DNA of 64,000 nucleotides from positions 1,116,001 through 1,180,000 of the forward strand of contig NC_014829.1 in NCBI RefSeq assembly GCF_000177235.2. The letters are read 5' to 3'. Made by a program: the position numbers and the translations under genes. Below the pieces are notes generated by a model, which saw nothing but the letters and a program-made list of their open reading frames with translations, searched no databases and was not told the origin of the DNA. This document shows, piece by piece, positions 24,840-35,000 of this stretch. Every line of letters starts with the position of its first letter. Positions within the stretch are counted from its first letter, which is position 1. This DNA comes from Evansella cellulosilytica DSM 2522. Lineage in GTDB: Bacteria > Bacillota > Bacilli > Bacillales > Salisediminibacteriaceae.

Positions 24840-26063
24840 TTAGCCGCTTTTAGACGGTCTATTTTGTAAGTATAAGGGGAGTTGTTTGCTTTCTCCTTGA
24901 ACAATTTCTTCTACAATTAACTTTGAGAGTATTTGGCTGTAAACTGTTCCGTTATCTCCATAGCCGAAAAGGAAGTAGCTATTTGGTATATCTTCATATT
25001 TTCCGATAATTGGTAGACCATCTACTGTACCTCCATAATACGCAGCTACGGAATAGTCAGCTTCTACTTTAATATCTGGAAAAAGTTTATTGAATTCTTG
25101 GAGGAGTTTATCTTTTTTATTCATCAGCTTGCTGTCTCGTACCTCAGGATAAATCGTCGTTTCATCTAATCCACCGATGATGATTCTGTTGTCTTCTGTT
25201 GTACGCATAAAAACATAAGGTCTTGCGGTTTCCCAAATGAGTGTCCGGTTATACCATTGTGACAAGTCACTTACCGGTTTTGTAGTGACTGTGTACGTGC
25301 TCACGAAAGAAGCTTGCTTCTCTTTTTTTATGTCCATTCCTTCATAACCAGCACAAAAAATAACTTTTTTTGCATGAATAATGTTTCCGGTTTTCGTTCT
25401 TATAACGACCTTGTCCCGCGTTTTATCGTATGTATAACCGTTCATTTCTGTTTTTTCAAACGCCTTAACGCCTTTTTTAACACTATAATCAAGTAAGGAG
25501 TGAGTAAATTTAAAAGGGTTGATCACAGCATCATTGAGTGAATAAAGGGCGCCAGCCTTCTTGAATCCATATTTACTTTCAATATCACTGCTTGTGAAAA
25601 ATGTCATTTCAAACTGCTGCTTTGTTAAAAAATCCATTTCCTTTTTTAACTTTGCTACGTCTTCAGGGTAGCTAGCATAATAAAGTGAATCCTTACGAGC
25701 AAATTCAAAGTCTATTTCCACTGTAGTCGAAGCCTCTTCCATATCATTAATAGCCCCGCGACACAATTCCAAATGGTTTCTTATGTACTCTTCCCCAAAG
25801 GTGTGGACTAAGTCTGTGAAAAGCTTTTCTCCTGAATACTGTATAAATGCTGTGTTAGAGCTTGTGCTTCCAGAACCTATCGTGTTTTTTTCAATAAGGA
25901 CAACATCTAATCTTGTATCTGAAAGGTAATATGCACATTGGGCCCCAGAACTACCGCCACCAACAATAAGAACATCACAATTTAGGTCTTCGTTTAGAGG
26001 AGAGTAGGTAGGCGGATCTGTCATAGTAGTCGGCCAATAGTACGTTCCAGATTGAATATTCAT
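24840..26063 (-). CDS. FAD-dependent oxidoreductase, DAO family
   Basis: A 407-residue flavoprotein when started at ATG 26063, which has AAAGGAGAA upstream; the 40-residue extension above it has no ribosome site. The N-terminal dinucleotide fold DVLIVGGGSSGAQCAYYLS is followed by EKNTIGSGSTSSNTAFIQY, typical of D-amino-acid/glycine/sarcosine oxidases, and the C-terminus has GLPIIGKYEDIPNSYFLFGYGDNG. It probably oxidises an amine or amino acid with FAD. Upstream at 26064-26623 I see no gene, only A/T-rich DNA. Its 3' end abuts the IS-interrupted repeat. Confidence 0.88.
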   Translation of the reverse strand: MNIQSGTYYWPTTMTDPPTYSPLNEDLNCDVLIVGGGSSGAQCAYYLSDTRLDVVLIEKNTIGSGSTSSNTAFIQYSGEKLFTDLVHTFGEEYIRNHLELCRGAINDMEEASTTVEIDFEFARKDSLYYASYPEDVAKLKKEMDFLTKQQFEMTFFTSSDIESKYGFKKAGALYSLNDAVINPFKFTHSLLDYSVKKGVKAFEKTEMNGYTYDKTRDKVVIRTKTGNIIHAKKVIFCAGYEGMDIKKEKQASFVSTYTVTTKPVSDLSQWYNRTLIWETARPYVFMRTTEDNRIIIGGLDETTIYPEVRDSKLMNKKDKLLQEFNKLFPDIKVEADYSVAAYYGGTVDGLPIIGKYEDIPNSYFLFGYGDNGTVYSQILSKLIVEEIVQGESKQLPLYLQNRPSKSG

Positions 26064-26459
26064 TTCATTTCTCCTTTTCATAATTCTTTTGTTAGTAGTA
26101 TGACCTTGGGAGAGGGAGTCATTCAGAATCATCAACCACAATTCGAAATCCATGTGAAAAATAGTTTGATAGCAATCGTTCATCCATTACGTAGTCAGTT
26201 ATAGAATTTTTTTTTTAATAGTATGGGGAGGCTGGAAAGTGTATTCTACGAGTAGTTTCATTCTCTCGCAGCCTTTACAATCAAAATCCATTAATACTTT
26301 TGCTTGAATAAAAATAAAACGGATTTTCAAGCAATTTGGGCCCACCACTCGTAAAAAATAATGCTCTTGTTTTTTTGACATTAGATGTAAAATAAAGATA
26401 GATATTAATGTAAAGATAAAGAGCATCTAATAACATTAAAACTAATGTCATGAATCTCT

Positions 26460-26484
26460 GGCGAACGAGAACCGTCCCCATTAG
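26460..26484 (+). repeat. Single GAGAACCGTCCC repeat unit
   Basis: GGCGAACGAGAACCGTCCCC then ATTAG. Confidence 0.75.
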
Positions 26485-26623
26485 TATAAAATTAAATTTA
26501 TTTTAAGAAGGGTTTACATAAATAATTAGAGAATAATACAAACATTGAATACCAGAATATGATAATTTTCAACAATTTGTGCTGATTGAATTGCGTAGAT
26601 GGTTGTGAAAAGGAGTGGGGAAA

Positions 26624-27337
26624 TTGAAACGGCTAGTGGTTGCATATGAGGTAATTATGTTTTCACTAGCATTAATATCAGTCATATTCATCTGGTCCAA
26701 TCATCAGACAGTGTTAATGCTAGATTGGGGAGTCTGGTTTATATTTGTCGTGGACGTTACAGTGAGGTTTTTTTCAGCTGAAAGTAAGAAGCAGTTCATA
26801 AAGAAAAACCCATTTGACTTTATCGCTATTATTCCATTCGATTCTATTTTTCGTTTGGCTAGAATTGTTCGATTAATCAGGGTGATTAGAATTCTCTTAA
26901 TTGGTGTTCATTATATTAAACCGGTCGTTGCTGTATTAAAAACAAATGGTTTAGATAAGGTACTTGGTTTTACTGCAATATTAATTATTATCACTGCTAT
27001 TCCAATTTATTTAATAGAGCCAGAGATTGGAACATATCAAGATGCACTCTGGTGGTCTATTGTAACAGCGACTACTGTTGGATATGGAGACATATCTCCG
27101 CAAACTGGTGCCGGTCGATTGATTGCTGTCCTCCTTATGGTTGTTGGCATCGGCTTAATAGGAATGGTTACTAGCTCAATCGCTACTTATTTTATAAAGG
27201 AAAACCCGAGCTCAAGTAATGAATCTACCACGCAATTGATCAAATCCGAAATGAGCAGGATAAATGAACTTTCAACGAAAGAGATAGATAATTTAATTAC
27301 CCTCCTCCATAAGTTTAAAGAAGAGAAGATGAAATGA
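26624..27337 (+). CDS. Voltage-gated-type potassium channel
   Basis: A 237-residue channel. It starts at TTG 26624; the GTG at 26615 touches the AAAGGAG site. Predicted helices S1-S4 occupy about residues 5-100, with an arginine-rich S4 (RLARIVRLIRVIRILL). The pore loop has the K+ selectivity filter TVGYGD at 151-156, followed by S6 (LIAVLLMVVGIGLIGMVTSSIATYF) and a short charged tail. This is the KvAP-like single-subunit layout. It would pass K+ across the cell membrane, gated by voltage. It is monocistronic. Confidence 0.92.
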   Translation: MKRLVVAYEVIMFSLALISVIFIWSNHQTVLMLDWGVWFIFVVDVTVRFFSAESKKQFIKKNPFDFIAIIPFDSIFRLARIVRLIRVIRILLIGVHYIKPVVAVLKTNGLDKVLGFTAILIIITAIPIYLIEPEIGTYQDALWWSIVTATTVGYGDISPQTGAGRLIAVLLMVVGIGLIGMVTSSIATYFIKENPSSSNESTTQLIKSEMSRINELSTKEIDNLITLLHKFKEEKMK

Positions 27338-27383
27338 AGCATGATGAATAGGGGGGGCTATATCATTTATAAGTAAATTAAAT

Positions 27384-27409
27384 GGCGAACGAGAACCGTC
27401 CCCATTAGT
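27384..27409 (+). repeat. Single GAGAACCGTCCC repeat unit
   Basis: GGCGAACGAGAACCGTCCCC then ATTAGT, within the 87-bp gap between the channel and the next gene. Confidence 0.75.
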
Positions 27410-27424
27410 AGAGGAGTAGAAAAT

Positions 27425-28864
27425 GTGAGTAAATTAGCGAGCAAGTTAAGAGCATATTTAAGAGGTAATCCAGAAATTATGATTGAAAAAGGGGAGTATG
27501 AATCTTCCATTGTTGATGCGAAGACAGGAGACCTGTATGGAAATGTTTATTATGCTGAAAACGGAAGTTTTACTGGTTTCGAGGTTGATCTTTTTTTTGA
27601 TGAAGAAGAAAACGAGGGGGCTTTGGAAGCAACTGAGCCTATACCTTTATCTGATAACGAAATTCAATCCTTTATTGAAAAAGGAGATCAGTTTGTAGCG
27701 GACTTTGTAAGCGCTCAGGTAGAGTTTGGCATGCTTTCGGAATGGGCAGAGAATAGTTACATAATGATTTACGAAGAGATTGATGGAAAACTAGGAATCC
27801 CTATCCCACACACAGGCTGTACACTGTATTTTAACCGAGACGGGGACATCACCTCTGCTCACCTTGGTCATGAAACGTACACGCTTGAATACCCAGACAT
27901 TTCAATCACGAAGGAGGAAGCAAAAGCTATTTTCAGAAATGCCTCGGTCATAGAGTTAGTCATTCAAGCAGAAGAACATAAAAACGTAGAATTGATTTAT
28001 CGAATGCACCCCGCTTATATCGGTGTAAAAGTAGATGGGAAAATTGACAATGTGATGGAGTTCATGGGAGCCGAAGAGCTTCCTGTTTATCGACTAGAGA
28101 AGGTGGATGAGAAGGGTAGTAAAGAGACAATGCTAGGAATAACGTCTGAATTTATCATGTTTAAGGATGACGGACAATCAAAGCTTTGGATTGAAAAAGA
28201 GGTTTTGGATGCTGCTGAAGATGAGGAAGAAATAGAACACAAAGTTTCTATTTATGAAGATGATACAGGATTTTTTATCGCTTCTGAAGTAAGGTGGGAA
28301 AAATCAGAATCATCCCTCTCACTTGATGACTTACAACAACGGGCTATTCATTTTCTAGAAAGTATTATTGGAGATGTACATATCAAATATTGGCTAGAGG
28401 AGCCTGAGAATAATCCTGATGAAATAGAGGATATGGAAATAATCATGGATGAAGAACACATCGATCTGGAACAAGAGGATGAATTTTTCCCGAGTGAACC
28501 TTCACAAATGTTTACCTTTCAACGACATCATAAAGGAATGAAGATTGAAGGATATGAGGTTCGAATCCATGTAGGATTATATACGGGAATTATTCGGGAG
28601 TGTAGTGGTTCGAAACTAAATGAGCTACAACTGCAACAATTAGAAATTAAACCAACCATTACACTTGAAAAAGCAGAGGAACGTTACTTTGAAGAAATGG
28701 AATTAAAGCTATCGAGATCTGTGAAAAACATAGATGATACCTCGATTTATGATTTGACGTATATCCTAGACTATCCTGGTGAAAAGGGAGCTATTGAAAA
28801 AATTAATGCCCAAACAGGTGACGTGACCTACGTGGATACAGGGATTATTCGGGAATCCAACTAA
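27425..28864 (+). CDS. YcdB/YcdC-repeat-like protein
   Basis: A 479-residue soluble acidic protein. The C-terminal part (PTITLEKAEERYFEEMELKLSRS...YDLTYILDYPGEKGAIEKINAQTGDVTYVD) and an earlier copy (ISITKEEAKAIFRNASVIELVIQ) match the YcdB/YcdC/PepSY-like repeat, in which a helix is followed by a strand pair ending in an [I.A.TG.v] turn. Such repeats are found in Bacillus envelope and sporulation proteins and may act as inhibitory or binding modules. No signal peptide is visible. GAGGAG lies upstream of the GTG start. Biochemical role unknown. Confidence 0.65.
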   Translation: MSKLASKLRAYLRGNPEIMIEKGEYESSIVDAKTGDLYGNVYYAENGSFTGFEVDLFFDEEENEGALEATEPIPLSDNEIQSFIEKGDQFVADFVSAQVEFGMLSEWAENSYIMIYEEIDGKLGIPIPHTGCTLYFNRDGDITSAHLGHETYTLEYPDISITKEEAKAIFRNASVIELVIQAEEHKNVELIYRMHPAYIGVKVDGKIDNVMEFMGAEELPVYRLEKVDEKGSKETMLGITSEFIMFKDDGQSKLWIEKEVLDAAEDEEEIEHKVSIYEDDTGFFIASEVRWEKSESSLSLDDLQQRAIHFLESIIGDVHIKYWLEEPENNPDEIEDMEIIMDEEHIDLEQEDEFFPSEPSQMFTFQRHHKGMKIEGYEVRIHVGLYTGIIRECSGSKLNELQLQQLEIKPTITLEKAEERYFEEMELKLSRSVKNIDDTSIYDLTYILDYPGEKGAIEKINAQTGDVTYVDTGIIRESN

Positions 28865-28880
28865 AAAATATACAGAACAA

Positions 28881-28980
28881 GGCAAGCGGGGACGGTTCAA
28901 ATGCATGATATTTTCCATTACGATTAATATTGGTCATCAAGGCAAATGAGAACCGTCCCCATTTGCCGTCCCCATTTGCC
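28881..28980. repeat. Cluster of GACGGTTC/GAACCGTCC repeat units
   Basis: A reversed unit (GGCAAGCGGGGACGGTTC, 28881-28898), then GGCAAATGAGAACCGTCCCC with ATTTGCC (28941-28967, ends pair as GGCAAAT/ATTTGCC) and a duplicated tail CGTCCCCATTTGCC. Confidence 0.75.
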
Positions 28981-29009
28981 CTTGCAGATTGAGGGGATTT
29001 TGTGATACG

Positions 29010-29030
29010 CTATATTGTAATACAAGATAG
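29010..29030. promoter_or_regulatory. Probable operator of the PadR-type regulator
   Basis: A 21-bp near-perfect palindrome: CTAT-N-TTGTA-N-TACAA-N-ATAG. It lies about 80 bp before the padR-like start, the usual autoregulatory position. Confidence 0.55.
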
Positions 29031-29110
29031 AGTGGTGAGAAAAGGACGTAAATTTGAAGGGGACAAATTTTTTTATTTAACTATATTGCATTGCAAGGTA
29101 GGTGCTGAAG

Positions 29111-29470
29111 GTGTCGTTAAGAAGTCAATTATTAAAAGGAATATTGGAAGGGTGTATACTTGCGATTATCTCAAAACATCACGTGTATGGTTATGAATTA
29201 TCTATGAAACTGCAACAGTTTGGGCTTCAAGTAAGTGAGGGCTCAATTTACCCAGTCCTCCTAAGGCTTCAGAAAGAGAAATTAATTAGTGGGGAAATGC
29301 AAAAATCTCCAAGTGGGCCAAATAGAAAATATTATTTTTTAACAAACGAAGGAAAAGAAGCATTGCAAGATTTTCGAGAACATTGGGAATTGGTGAAAAA
29401 GCCAGTTGATCTATTAATAGGGGAGGAGATTGATCATGCTGAAGGCAAAAACTTTAATAGAGGAGAATAA
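29111..29470 (+). CDS. PadR-family transcriptional regulator
   Basis: A 119-residue winged-helix repressor. GTG 29111 is preferred because AAGGTAGG lies 8 bp upstream and the family normally begins MSLRSQLLKGILEGCILAI, exactly as here. The winged helix (YGYELSMKLQQFGLQVSEGSIYPVLLRLQKEKLISGEMQ...GPNRKYYFLTNEG) is complete. The gene overlaps the next by 35 bp, forming the common pair of PadR regulator plus membrane protein. The palindrome at 29010-29030 is the likely operator. Confidence 0.9.
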   Translation: MSLRSQLLKGILEGCILAIISKHHVYGYELSMKLQQFGLQVSEGSIYPVLLRLQKEKLISGEMQKSPSGPNRKYYFLTNEGKEALQDFREHWELVKKPVDLLIGEEIDHAEGKNFNRGE

Positions 29471-30116
29471 CCATAAGAGGAAGCAACTAAACAAAGAAAA
29501 TAAGAAGTATTATGAAGAAATGCTAGTGTATATTAGGTTGTCTTATGATAAGTCTGAGCAGGAAACCGAAGAAATTTTAACAGAAATGCTAGACCATCTA
29601 TTAGAAGCACAACAGGGGGGAAGGTCAGCAGAGGATGTCTTTGGAAATGACCCTAAAAAGTATGCTGATGATATTATCGGTGAACTCCCAAAGATGATAA
29701 CAAAGGATAGGTTACTACTAGGAGCCATGGCACTACTTTATTTTGGCGCATATAGTACAATTTTTCTTGGTTTGTTTTCTGTTATTGCCCATTATGTCTT
29801 CGGACTAGACTCCCTTTATCGGGAATTTTATTTAGGGTCTGTTGCAATTAGAGCGCTTTTATCAATCCCAATTGCATTTTTGTTTATGTACTTTATTCTT
29901 TTATATTTACGCTGGGCTTCCTTTAAAAATGTAAATAAAGTGGCTGAGTTCTTCCTGTTTTGGTTATGGGGAGTAGCTTCGGTGGGAGTTTTTATGTTAG
30001 CCATTTATTTTACTCCTGAAATTGGACCGACAATGGAGGTCTCCGCCTTTTATATTATTCTATTAGGTATGCTACTACTTCTTGCAGGAAGATGGACGAA
30101 AAACAAAGGGCAGTAA
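29436..30116 (+). CDS. DUF1129-like membrane protein, PadR partner
   Basis: A 226-residue protein started at ATG 29436, with GGGGAGGA 8 bp upstream (TTG 29430 is too close). Residues 1-85 are a charged helical head with the ILTEMLDHLLEAQQGGRSAEDVFGNDPKKYADDIIGELP pattern of DUF1129/HAAS-type domains. Residues about 90-220 contain four membrane helices. Genes of this type next to PadR regulators are thought to respond to membrane stress. Translation is coupled to the PadR gene. Confidence 0.75.
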   Translation: MLKAKTLIEENNHKRKQLNKENKKYYEEMLVYIRLSYDKSEQETEEILTEMLDHLLEAQQGGRSAEDVFGNDPKKYADDIIGELPKMITKDRLLLGAMALLYFGAYSTIFLGLFSVIAHYVFGLDSLYREFYLGSVAIRALLSIPIAFLFMYFILLYLRWASFKNVNKVAEFFLFWLWGVASVGVFMLAIYFTPEIGPTMEVSAFYIILLGMLLLLAGRWTKNKGQ

Positions 30117-30122
30117 TTGGCT

Positions 30123-30170
30123 AAGAGGGACGGTTCTTGTTAGTAATATACTAACAAGAACCGTCCTCTT
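30123..30170. repeat. Inverted-pair GGACGGTTCT repeat
   Basis: AAGAGGGACGGTTCTTGTTAG pairs with CTAACAAGAACCGTCCTCTT around TAATATA; it starts 7 bp after the membrane-protein stop. The outer AAGAGG/CCTCTT shows compensating change. Confidence 0.8.
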
Positions 30171-30194
30171 AACCGTTGCAAGATAAGGGAACTT

Positions 30195-30247
30195 GGCAAA
30201 TGAGAACCGTCCCCATTAGCCGTCCACTACATAGCCGTCCCCATTAG
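30195..30247. repeat. Repeat units overlapping the 3' end of a ROK gene
   Basis: GGCAAATGAGAACCGTCCCC with ATTAGCC, followed by two further partial units (CCGTCC...ATAGCCGTCCCCATTAG). The minus-strand ROK gene reads into this DNA and takes its stop codon from it. Confidence 0.7.
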
Positions 30248-31475
30248 TCAAGACTTTTCCGGTGGTGTATAGTTCTTTTAAGACGAGGGTGAATGCGCCG
30301 ATTACCATGCCTTTTTTTCCAAGGTCTGATGTAACGATCGAGACATCATCTGAATAACTACGTAAAGATGATTTTTTTATGATTTCCTTTAAAGGGGAGA
30401 GAAGAGTGTTGCCTCCTGCTTCAAAGATTCTCCCTTCTAGGATTACTTTGCTCGGCGTTAATATATTGATTAAATTTGCTACGGCAATCCCAAGGAAACG
30501 TCCTGTCTCTTCAAGAACCTCTAATACGAAAGCATCTCCTTTTTCTGCTGCGTCAAATACCATTTCAATCGTGAGCTGGCTGTCAGTTTCTTTGATCCAA
30601 TCATTAATGATAGTACTACGTCCTAGTCGGAGACCCTTTTTAACTCTACTAATAATAGCAAGCTCTGAGGCATAGGCCTCCAAGCAACCGTAGTTACCGC
30701 ATTGACAGCGCGGCCCATTTATATCAACAACGGTGTGCCCAATTTCTCCAGCTGAATGATATTGTCCAGTATAGATTTCCCCATTCAACATAATGCCTGA
30801 ACCGATCCCTAAACCAACACTTAAACAAACGAAGTTGGAAATGTCCTTCCCTTCACCGTACCAGCTTTCCGCTAAGGCCAGTGTGCGAACATCATTGTCT
30901 ACTAAAACTGGTATATCGAATGCTGATTCAAGTTCCTGTTTGATTGGTATATTTTCAATGTGTAAGTGAGGTGAAAAGATAGAAATTCCTTTTTGTGGGT
31001 CAACCAAGCCGTGCATCCCTACACCGATACCTAACACTTTATTTTGTTTGATCCGCTTCTGTTGTAAAACCTTTTCGACCCCATTTTTCAGCAAATCAAT
31101 ATACTCGTCTTTAGTAGGAGGTGTACTAAGTTTTTCTTCATTGCTATATGAAATTTTACCGTCTAGCGTCGCAATGACGGTATGAATAATCTCCCGTGCT
31201 CCATATATACCTATTACATAATAACTCGAAGCGTTTATTGTGAGCATAATAGGCTTTCTGCCGCCATGTGATTTACTTTCACCAGTTTCCTCAATAACCA
31301 TTTTACTGTCTATTAATTCTCCTACAATACTGCCAACAGTTGGGGGCGTTAATTTTGTCATTTTAGCAATCTCAGCTCTAGAAATAGGCCCTTTTAGGCG
31401 TATGATATTTAAAATGGCTGTTTTATTTAAGGATTTCATGCCTTCAAAGCTGCCAGTCTGTGGTATGAACGTCAT
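30216..31475 (-). CDS. ROK-family transcriptional repressor (XylR/NagC type), 1
   Basis: A 419-residue regulator. Residues about 15-75 hold the winged helix (LKGPISRAEIAKMTKLTPPTVGSIVGELI); the rest is a ROK sugar-kinase fold with VLVDNDVRTLALAESWYG, GLGIGSGIMLNGE, the zinc cluster CQCGNYGCLE and GEIGHT. It is a paralogue of the regulator at 35688 (same MxFIPQTGSFEGMKSLNKxAILN start), with which it flanks the large GH43 gene. It probably represses that gene through the operator at 31961. Its last residues (TNGDGYVVDG) are encoded by dispersed repeat DNA. Confidence 0.9.
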   Translation of the reverse strand: MTFIPQTGSFEGMKSLNKTAILNIIRLKGPISRAEIAKMTKLTPPTVGSIVGELIDSKMVIEETGESKSHGGRKPIMLTINASSYYVIGIYGAREIIHTVIATLDGKISYSNEEKLSTPPTKDEYIDLLKNGVEKVLQQKRIKQNKVLGIGVGMHGLVDPQKGISIFSPHLHIENIPIKQELESAFDIPVLVDNDVRTLALAESWYGEGKDISNFVCLSVGLGIGSGIMLNGEIYTGQYHSAGEIGHTVVDINGPRCQCGNYGCLEAYASELAIISRVKKGLRLGRSTIINDWIKETDSQLTIEMVFDAAEKGDAFVLEVLEETGRFLGIAVANLINILTPSKVILEGRIFEAGGNTLLSPLKEIIKKSSLRSYSDDVSIVTSDLGKKGMVIGAFTLVLKELYTTGKVLTNGDGYVVDG

Positions 31476-31922
31476 AAATTCAACCTCAATTCTTTATAAA
31501 AGTAATAGTGTCTAACACTAAAAATAATTTTACCTTGATACAAAAATCACCATTTAGTTTTCCTTCAATACTTAAATAGTAAAAAATAGACGTCATTGTT
31601 CACTTCATCACAATAGGGGTAATCTTTAATACGATTTTTCCCACCTGCATCTACGAACCGAAGAAAACTCCCTGAAAGCGTCAAATGTCGTAAATAAATA
31701 AATGGCTTAGCTCTCCAGGTACTTCAGCATGATAAATAAAATAATTTTATAAATTAACCTTATATTAACATATTTCAAATGATTCGACAATATTTTCCAA
31801 TAACGTAATTAGTAGATCGTTTCATAAGTTTTTATCGAGTATTAAGTAGTTGTTTGCATGAGAGGTGTGTAAATTACTAGAAAACAAAAATAGATAAAAA
31901 TAACTAAATATTTAGATAGTAA

Positions 31923-31985
31923 TTGAAAAAGTAGAAACTGTGTGATATATTTCAAATAATTAGTTAATTAAATTAATTTAATAAC
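31923..31985 (+). promoter_or_regulatory. Promoter and ROK-type operator of the wall-anchored GH43 gene
   Basis: TTGAAA (31923-31928), 17 bp, TATATT (31946-31951), then TAGTTAATTAAATTAATTTA (31961-31980) overlapping the start point. The TTAGTTAATTAA core recurs downstream of the -10 at three more promoters of this island. The rest of the 31476-31922 gap holds no gene I can support. Confidence 0.65.
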
Positions 31986-32076
31986 AAAAGAGAGGAGGAA
32001 AAACATAAGTTTTAATTACAACGTCTATTCTTTAACTTCTTTCTAAATCTTTAAGTAAAAAGGAGAGGACTTTGCT

Positions 32077-35000
32077 TTGAAAATTCTTAAATATTTCATG
32101 ATCGTCGTATTGTTGTTTGTTTTAAGTAATATTTCAGTATATAGCAGTAGCTCTCATAATCATGCAGAATGGGGACCTTCTACCTTTGGACAGTCTGAAA
32201 ATGGCCAATGGGAAATAGAAAACGAAACATTCACGAGTACAACGGGAAGTGGGTGGCACCGACTTTATAAAAATGCTTTATATAATGAGGATTATACAGT
32301 CGAAGTAGATATTCAATGGCTTGAGACAGGGGATTCAGAGGCATATCCTAAATACGGTATTTACGCAGTTTATTACGACGCTGGTAATTTTGTAACCGCT
32401 TTTATAGATAATGACCATGGACTTGCAACGTATGGCGAAGTAGATGGTGTGCCTCAGGACTGGGAAAATGGAAGTCTACCTGATGACTATAATCCTAGTG
32501 ATTGGAATTCATTGAAGGTGGAAAAAACAGGTCATCAATTTAGGTTTTATTTAAATGATGAGTTTATTATTGAACGTACTTTTGCTGTTGACAAAGGTCA
32601 GGTCGGTCTAGTGACAGAGGATACCGCTGCAATTTTTCAAAACATTTATGTAAATGATGAAAAGGTGAACCATGGCTGGGGGCCAGCTTGGAATGGTGAT
32701 ACGCATGGTAGCTGGGAGATAAGTGAAAATCTATTATCGACGACAGTAGGTGAAACATGGGACTGGCATCGCATCTTTCAAAATAGAATGTTAGATACGC
32801 ACTACTCAGTAGAAGCTGATATTAGATTGCTAGAACGTGGGGATGTATCTAATTATAATAAACACGGGCTTTATGCAGTCTATCAAGATGACGATAATTT
32901 CGTATCCGTATGGCTTGATAAAAATTATAATGCACTTGCAACATATGGTGTCGTAAATGGTGAGGTTGCAGGGTGGAGCAATGTGACATTGCCACATGAC
33001 TTTAACCATAACGAGTTTAATACACTTAGAGTAGAAAAGTCAGGTCATAACTTTAAGTTCTTCTTAAATGGCGAGCTTATGAAAGAGCGTGGTTTTGCCG
33101 TTGACAGCGGACAAATAGGGTTAGTTTCCGAAGACACAGCGGTAGAGTTTAAAAATATTCATGTAGTAAAAGATACGACAACTGTAGATGCTAGCTTGAT
33201 AGATTTGAGAGTAAATGGAAAAACAATAGAAGGATTCGATTCCGATGTGTTTGAATACACTGTCACACTTCCATTCGATTTTCCAAGGGTACCAAGCATC
33301 AATGTACAAACCGGTTCTCATTATACTATCAGCGATACTGATGAATTGCCGGGGACATCAGAAATACAAGTGACATCACTTGATGGAGAGATAACGAATA
33401 CGTATAAAGTACATTTTGAGCTAGATGCGGCAGTTGAAGTCACGGATGCTGACTTCCGTTTAGATAGGACAACATTTACTCCAGGATTACAAATTAACGG
33501 CCTACTAGACATTCATAAAAGCAATGGGGATATCGTGAATCCATTTGAAGTGAAGCAATTTAAAAACCCAGTTTTTGAACCGGTTCTTGCAGACCCTTCT
33601 ATCATAAAAGGGGAAGATGGCTATTATTATGCATACGGTACAGAGGATGATTGGGGAGATGGAGAAGGATTACGTCCAGTTCCTATTGTGAGGTCCCTTG
33701 ATTTAATTAATTGGGAATTCATCGGACATGCTTTTGAGGAAAAACCGAATTGGAAATCAGAGGGATTCCTTTGGGCGCCAGATATCGTTCATTTTAACGA
33801 TAAATACTATTTGTATTATTCTGTCTCGATTTGGCACGATCCAAGCCCAGCGATCGGAGTAGCCATCGCCGATCACCCAGCAGGTCCATTTGAGGATCAA
33901 GGAATGCTGTTTGACAGTAATGAGATTGGTGTTAATAACTCCATTGATCCACAGCTTTTCGTGGATGATGACGGCACACCTTATTTATTCTGGGGTAGCT
34001 GGCATGGCATATGGGGGATTGAACTTAGTGAAGATGGATTAGACTACGTCGGAGAAAAATTTCAAATTGCTGGAACAACGTTTGAAGCACCATACATTGT
34101 CAAAAGAGATGGCTACTATTATTTCTTCGGTTCCATGGATTCCTGCTGTGACGGTGCAAACAGCAGATACCGAGTTGGAGTAGCACGTTCAGAATCTCTA
34201 AAAGGACCTTATTTAGACAAAGATGGCAATGATATTATTGGAAATGGCGAGCAAGGTACAATCATTCTCCGCGGATCAGGGGATACATTTGTTGGTCCAG
34301 GCCATAACGCATTGATCACAGATGAAGTAGGTCAAGACTGGATTGTCTATCATGCTATTGATAAAAATGATCCGTTATTGCCACCGGGTGCGACGCGCAG
34401 ACCGCTCATGATTGACCCACTAATTTGGGAAGACGGATGGCCTACTGTAAAGGATCAACAGCCTAGTGAAGGATGGCTAGATGCACCTGTTACATCGCCA
34501 AATACAATTAAATTCCAAACGAGCCACCCTGACATATTAACGTTTGATAGAGAAGGGAATATTTTCATCAGTGAGGATATCGGGAATGTTCAGGAAATAG
34601 ATGTTTGGGCAGAAGTGACTGGACTTTATGGTGAAAAAGTCGAGAGTGAAGTCACTACACTAGTATTGGAACGACAAAATAGCGTCATTGCAACACCAAT
34701 CAATTACGGTAATTATGTAGGTGTTTCCGATGTCGAGGTAAATACTGTTGCAGAGAATGGAACGTTAACAATTGCATTAAATAATGAGCTAGAAAATATA
34801 GAAGAAATACGCTTTACAAAGGAACAAATAAACTCATTAGTAGACAGAAATGTAACGATTCATTTATCAAAGTCTGATATTGAATTAAAGATTCCAGCAG
34901 TAAACTTCGAAAAGGAAGAAGCGTTAACGATTACAATAGCGTTAATTGAAAAAAATCAAGACGTACTGCCTTCATCTGATCTCGCAAGCAGCTCGATTTA

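Noticed and set aside
26199-26481. Two overlapping minus-strand frames (75 and 66 codons)
   Set aside because: Very AT-rich, no ribosome site, overlap each other in different frames and one begins inside a repeat unit. They are probably chance frames.
29002-29196. Plus-strand frame starting before the PadR gene
   Set aside because: It overlaps the PadR gene in another frame and covers its operator; codon use is poor.
31661-31700. Possible second cre site (TGAAAGCGTCAAAT)
   Set aside because: The left half fits the CcpA consensus but the right half fails at three positions.
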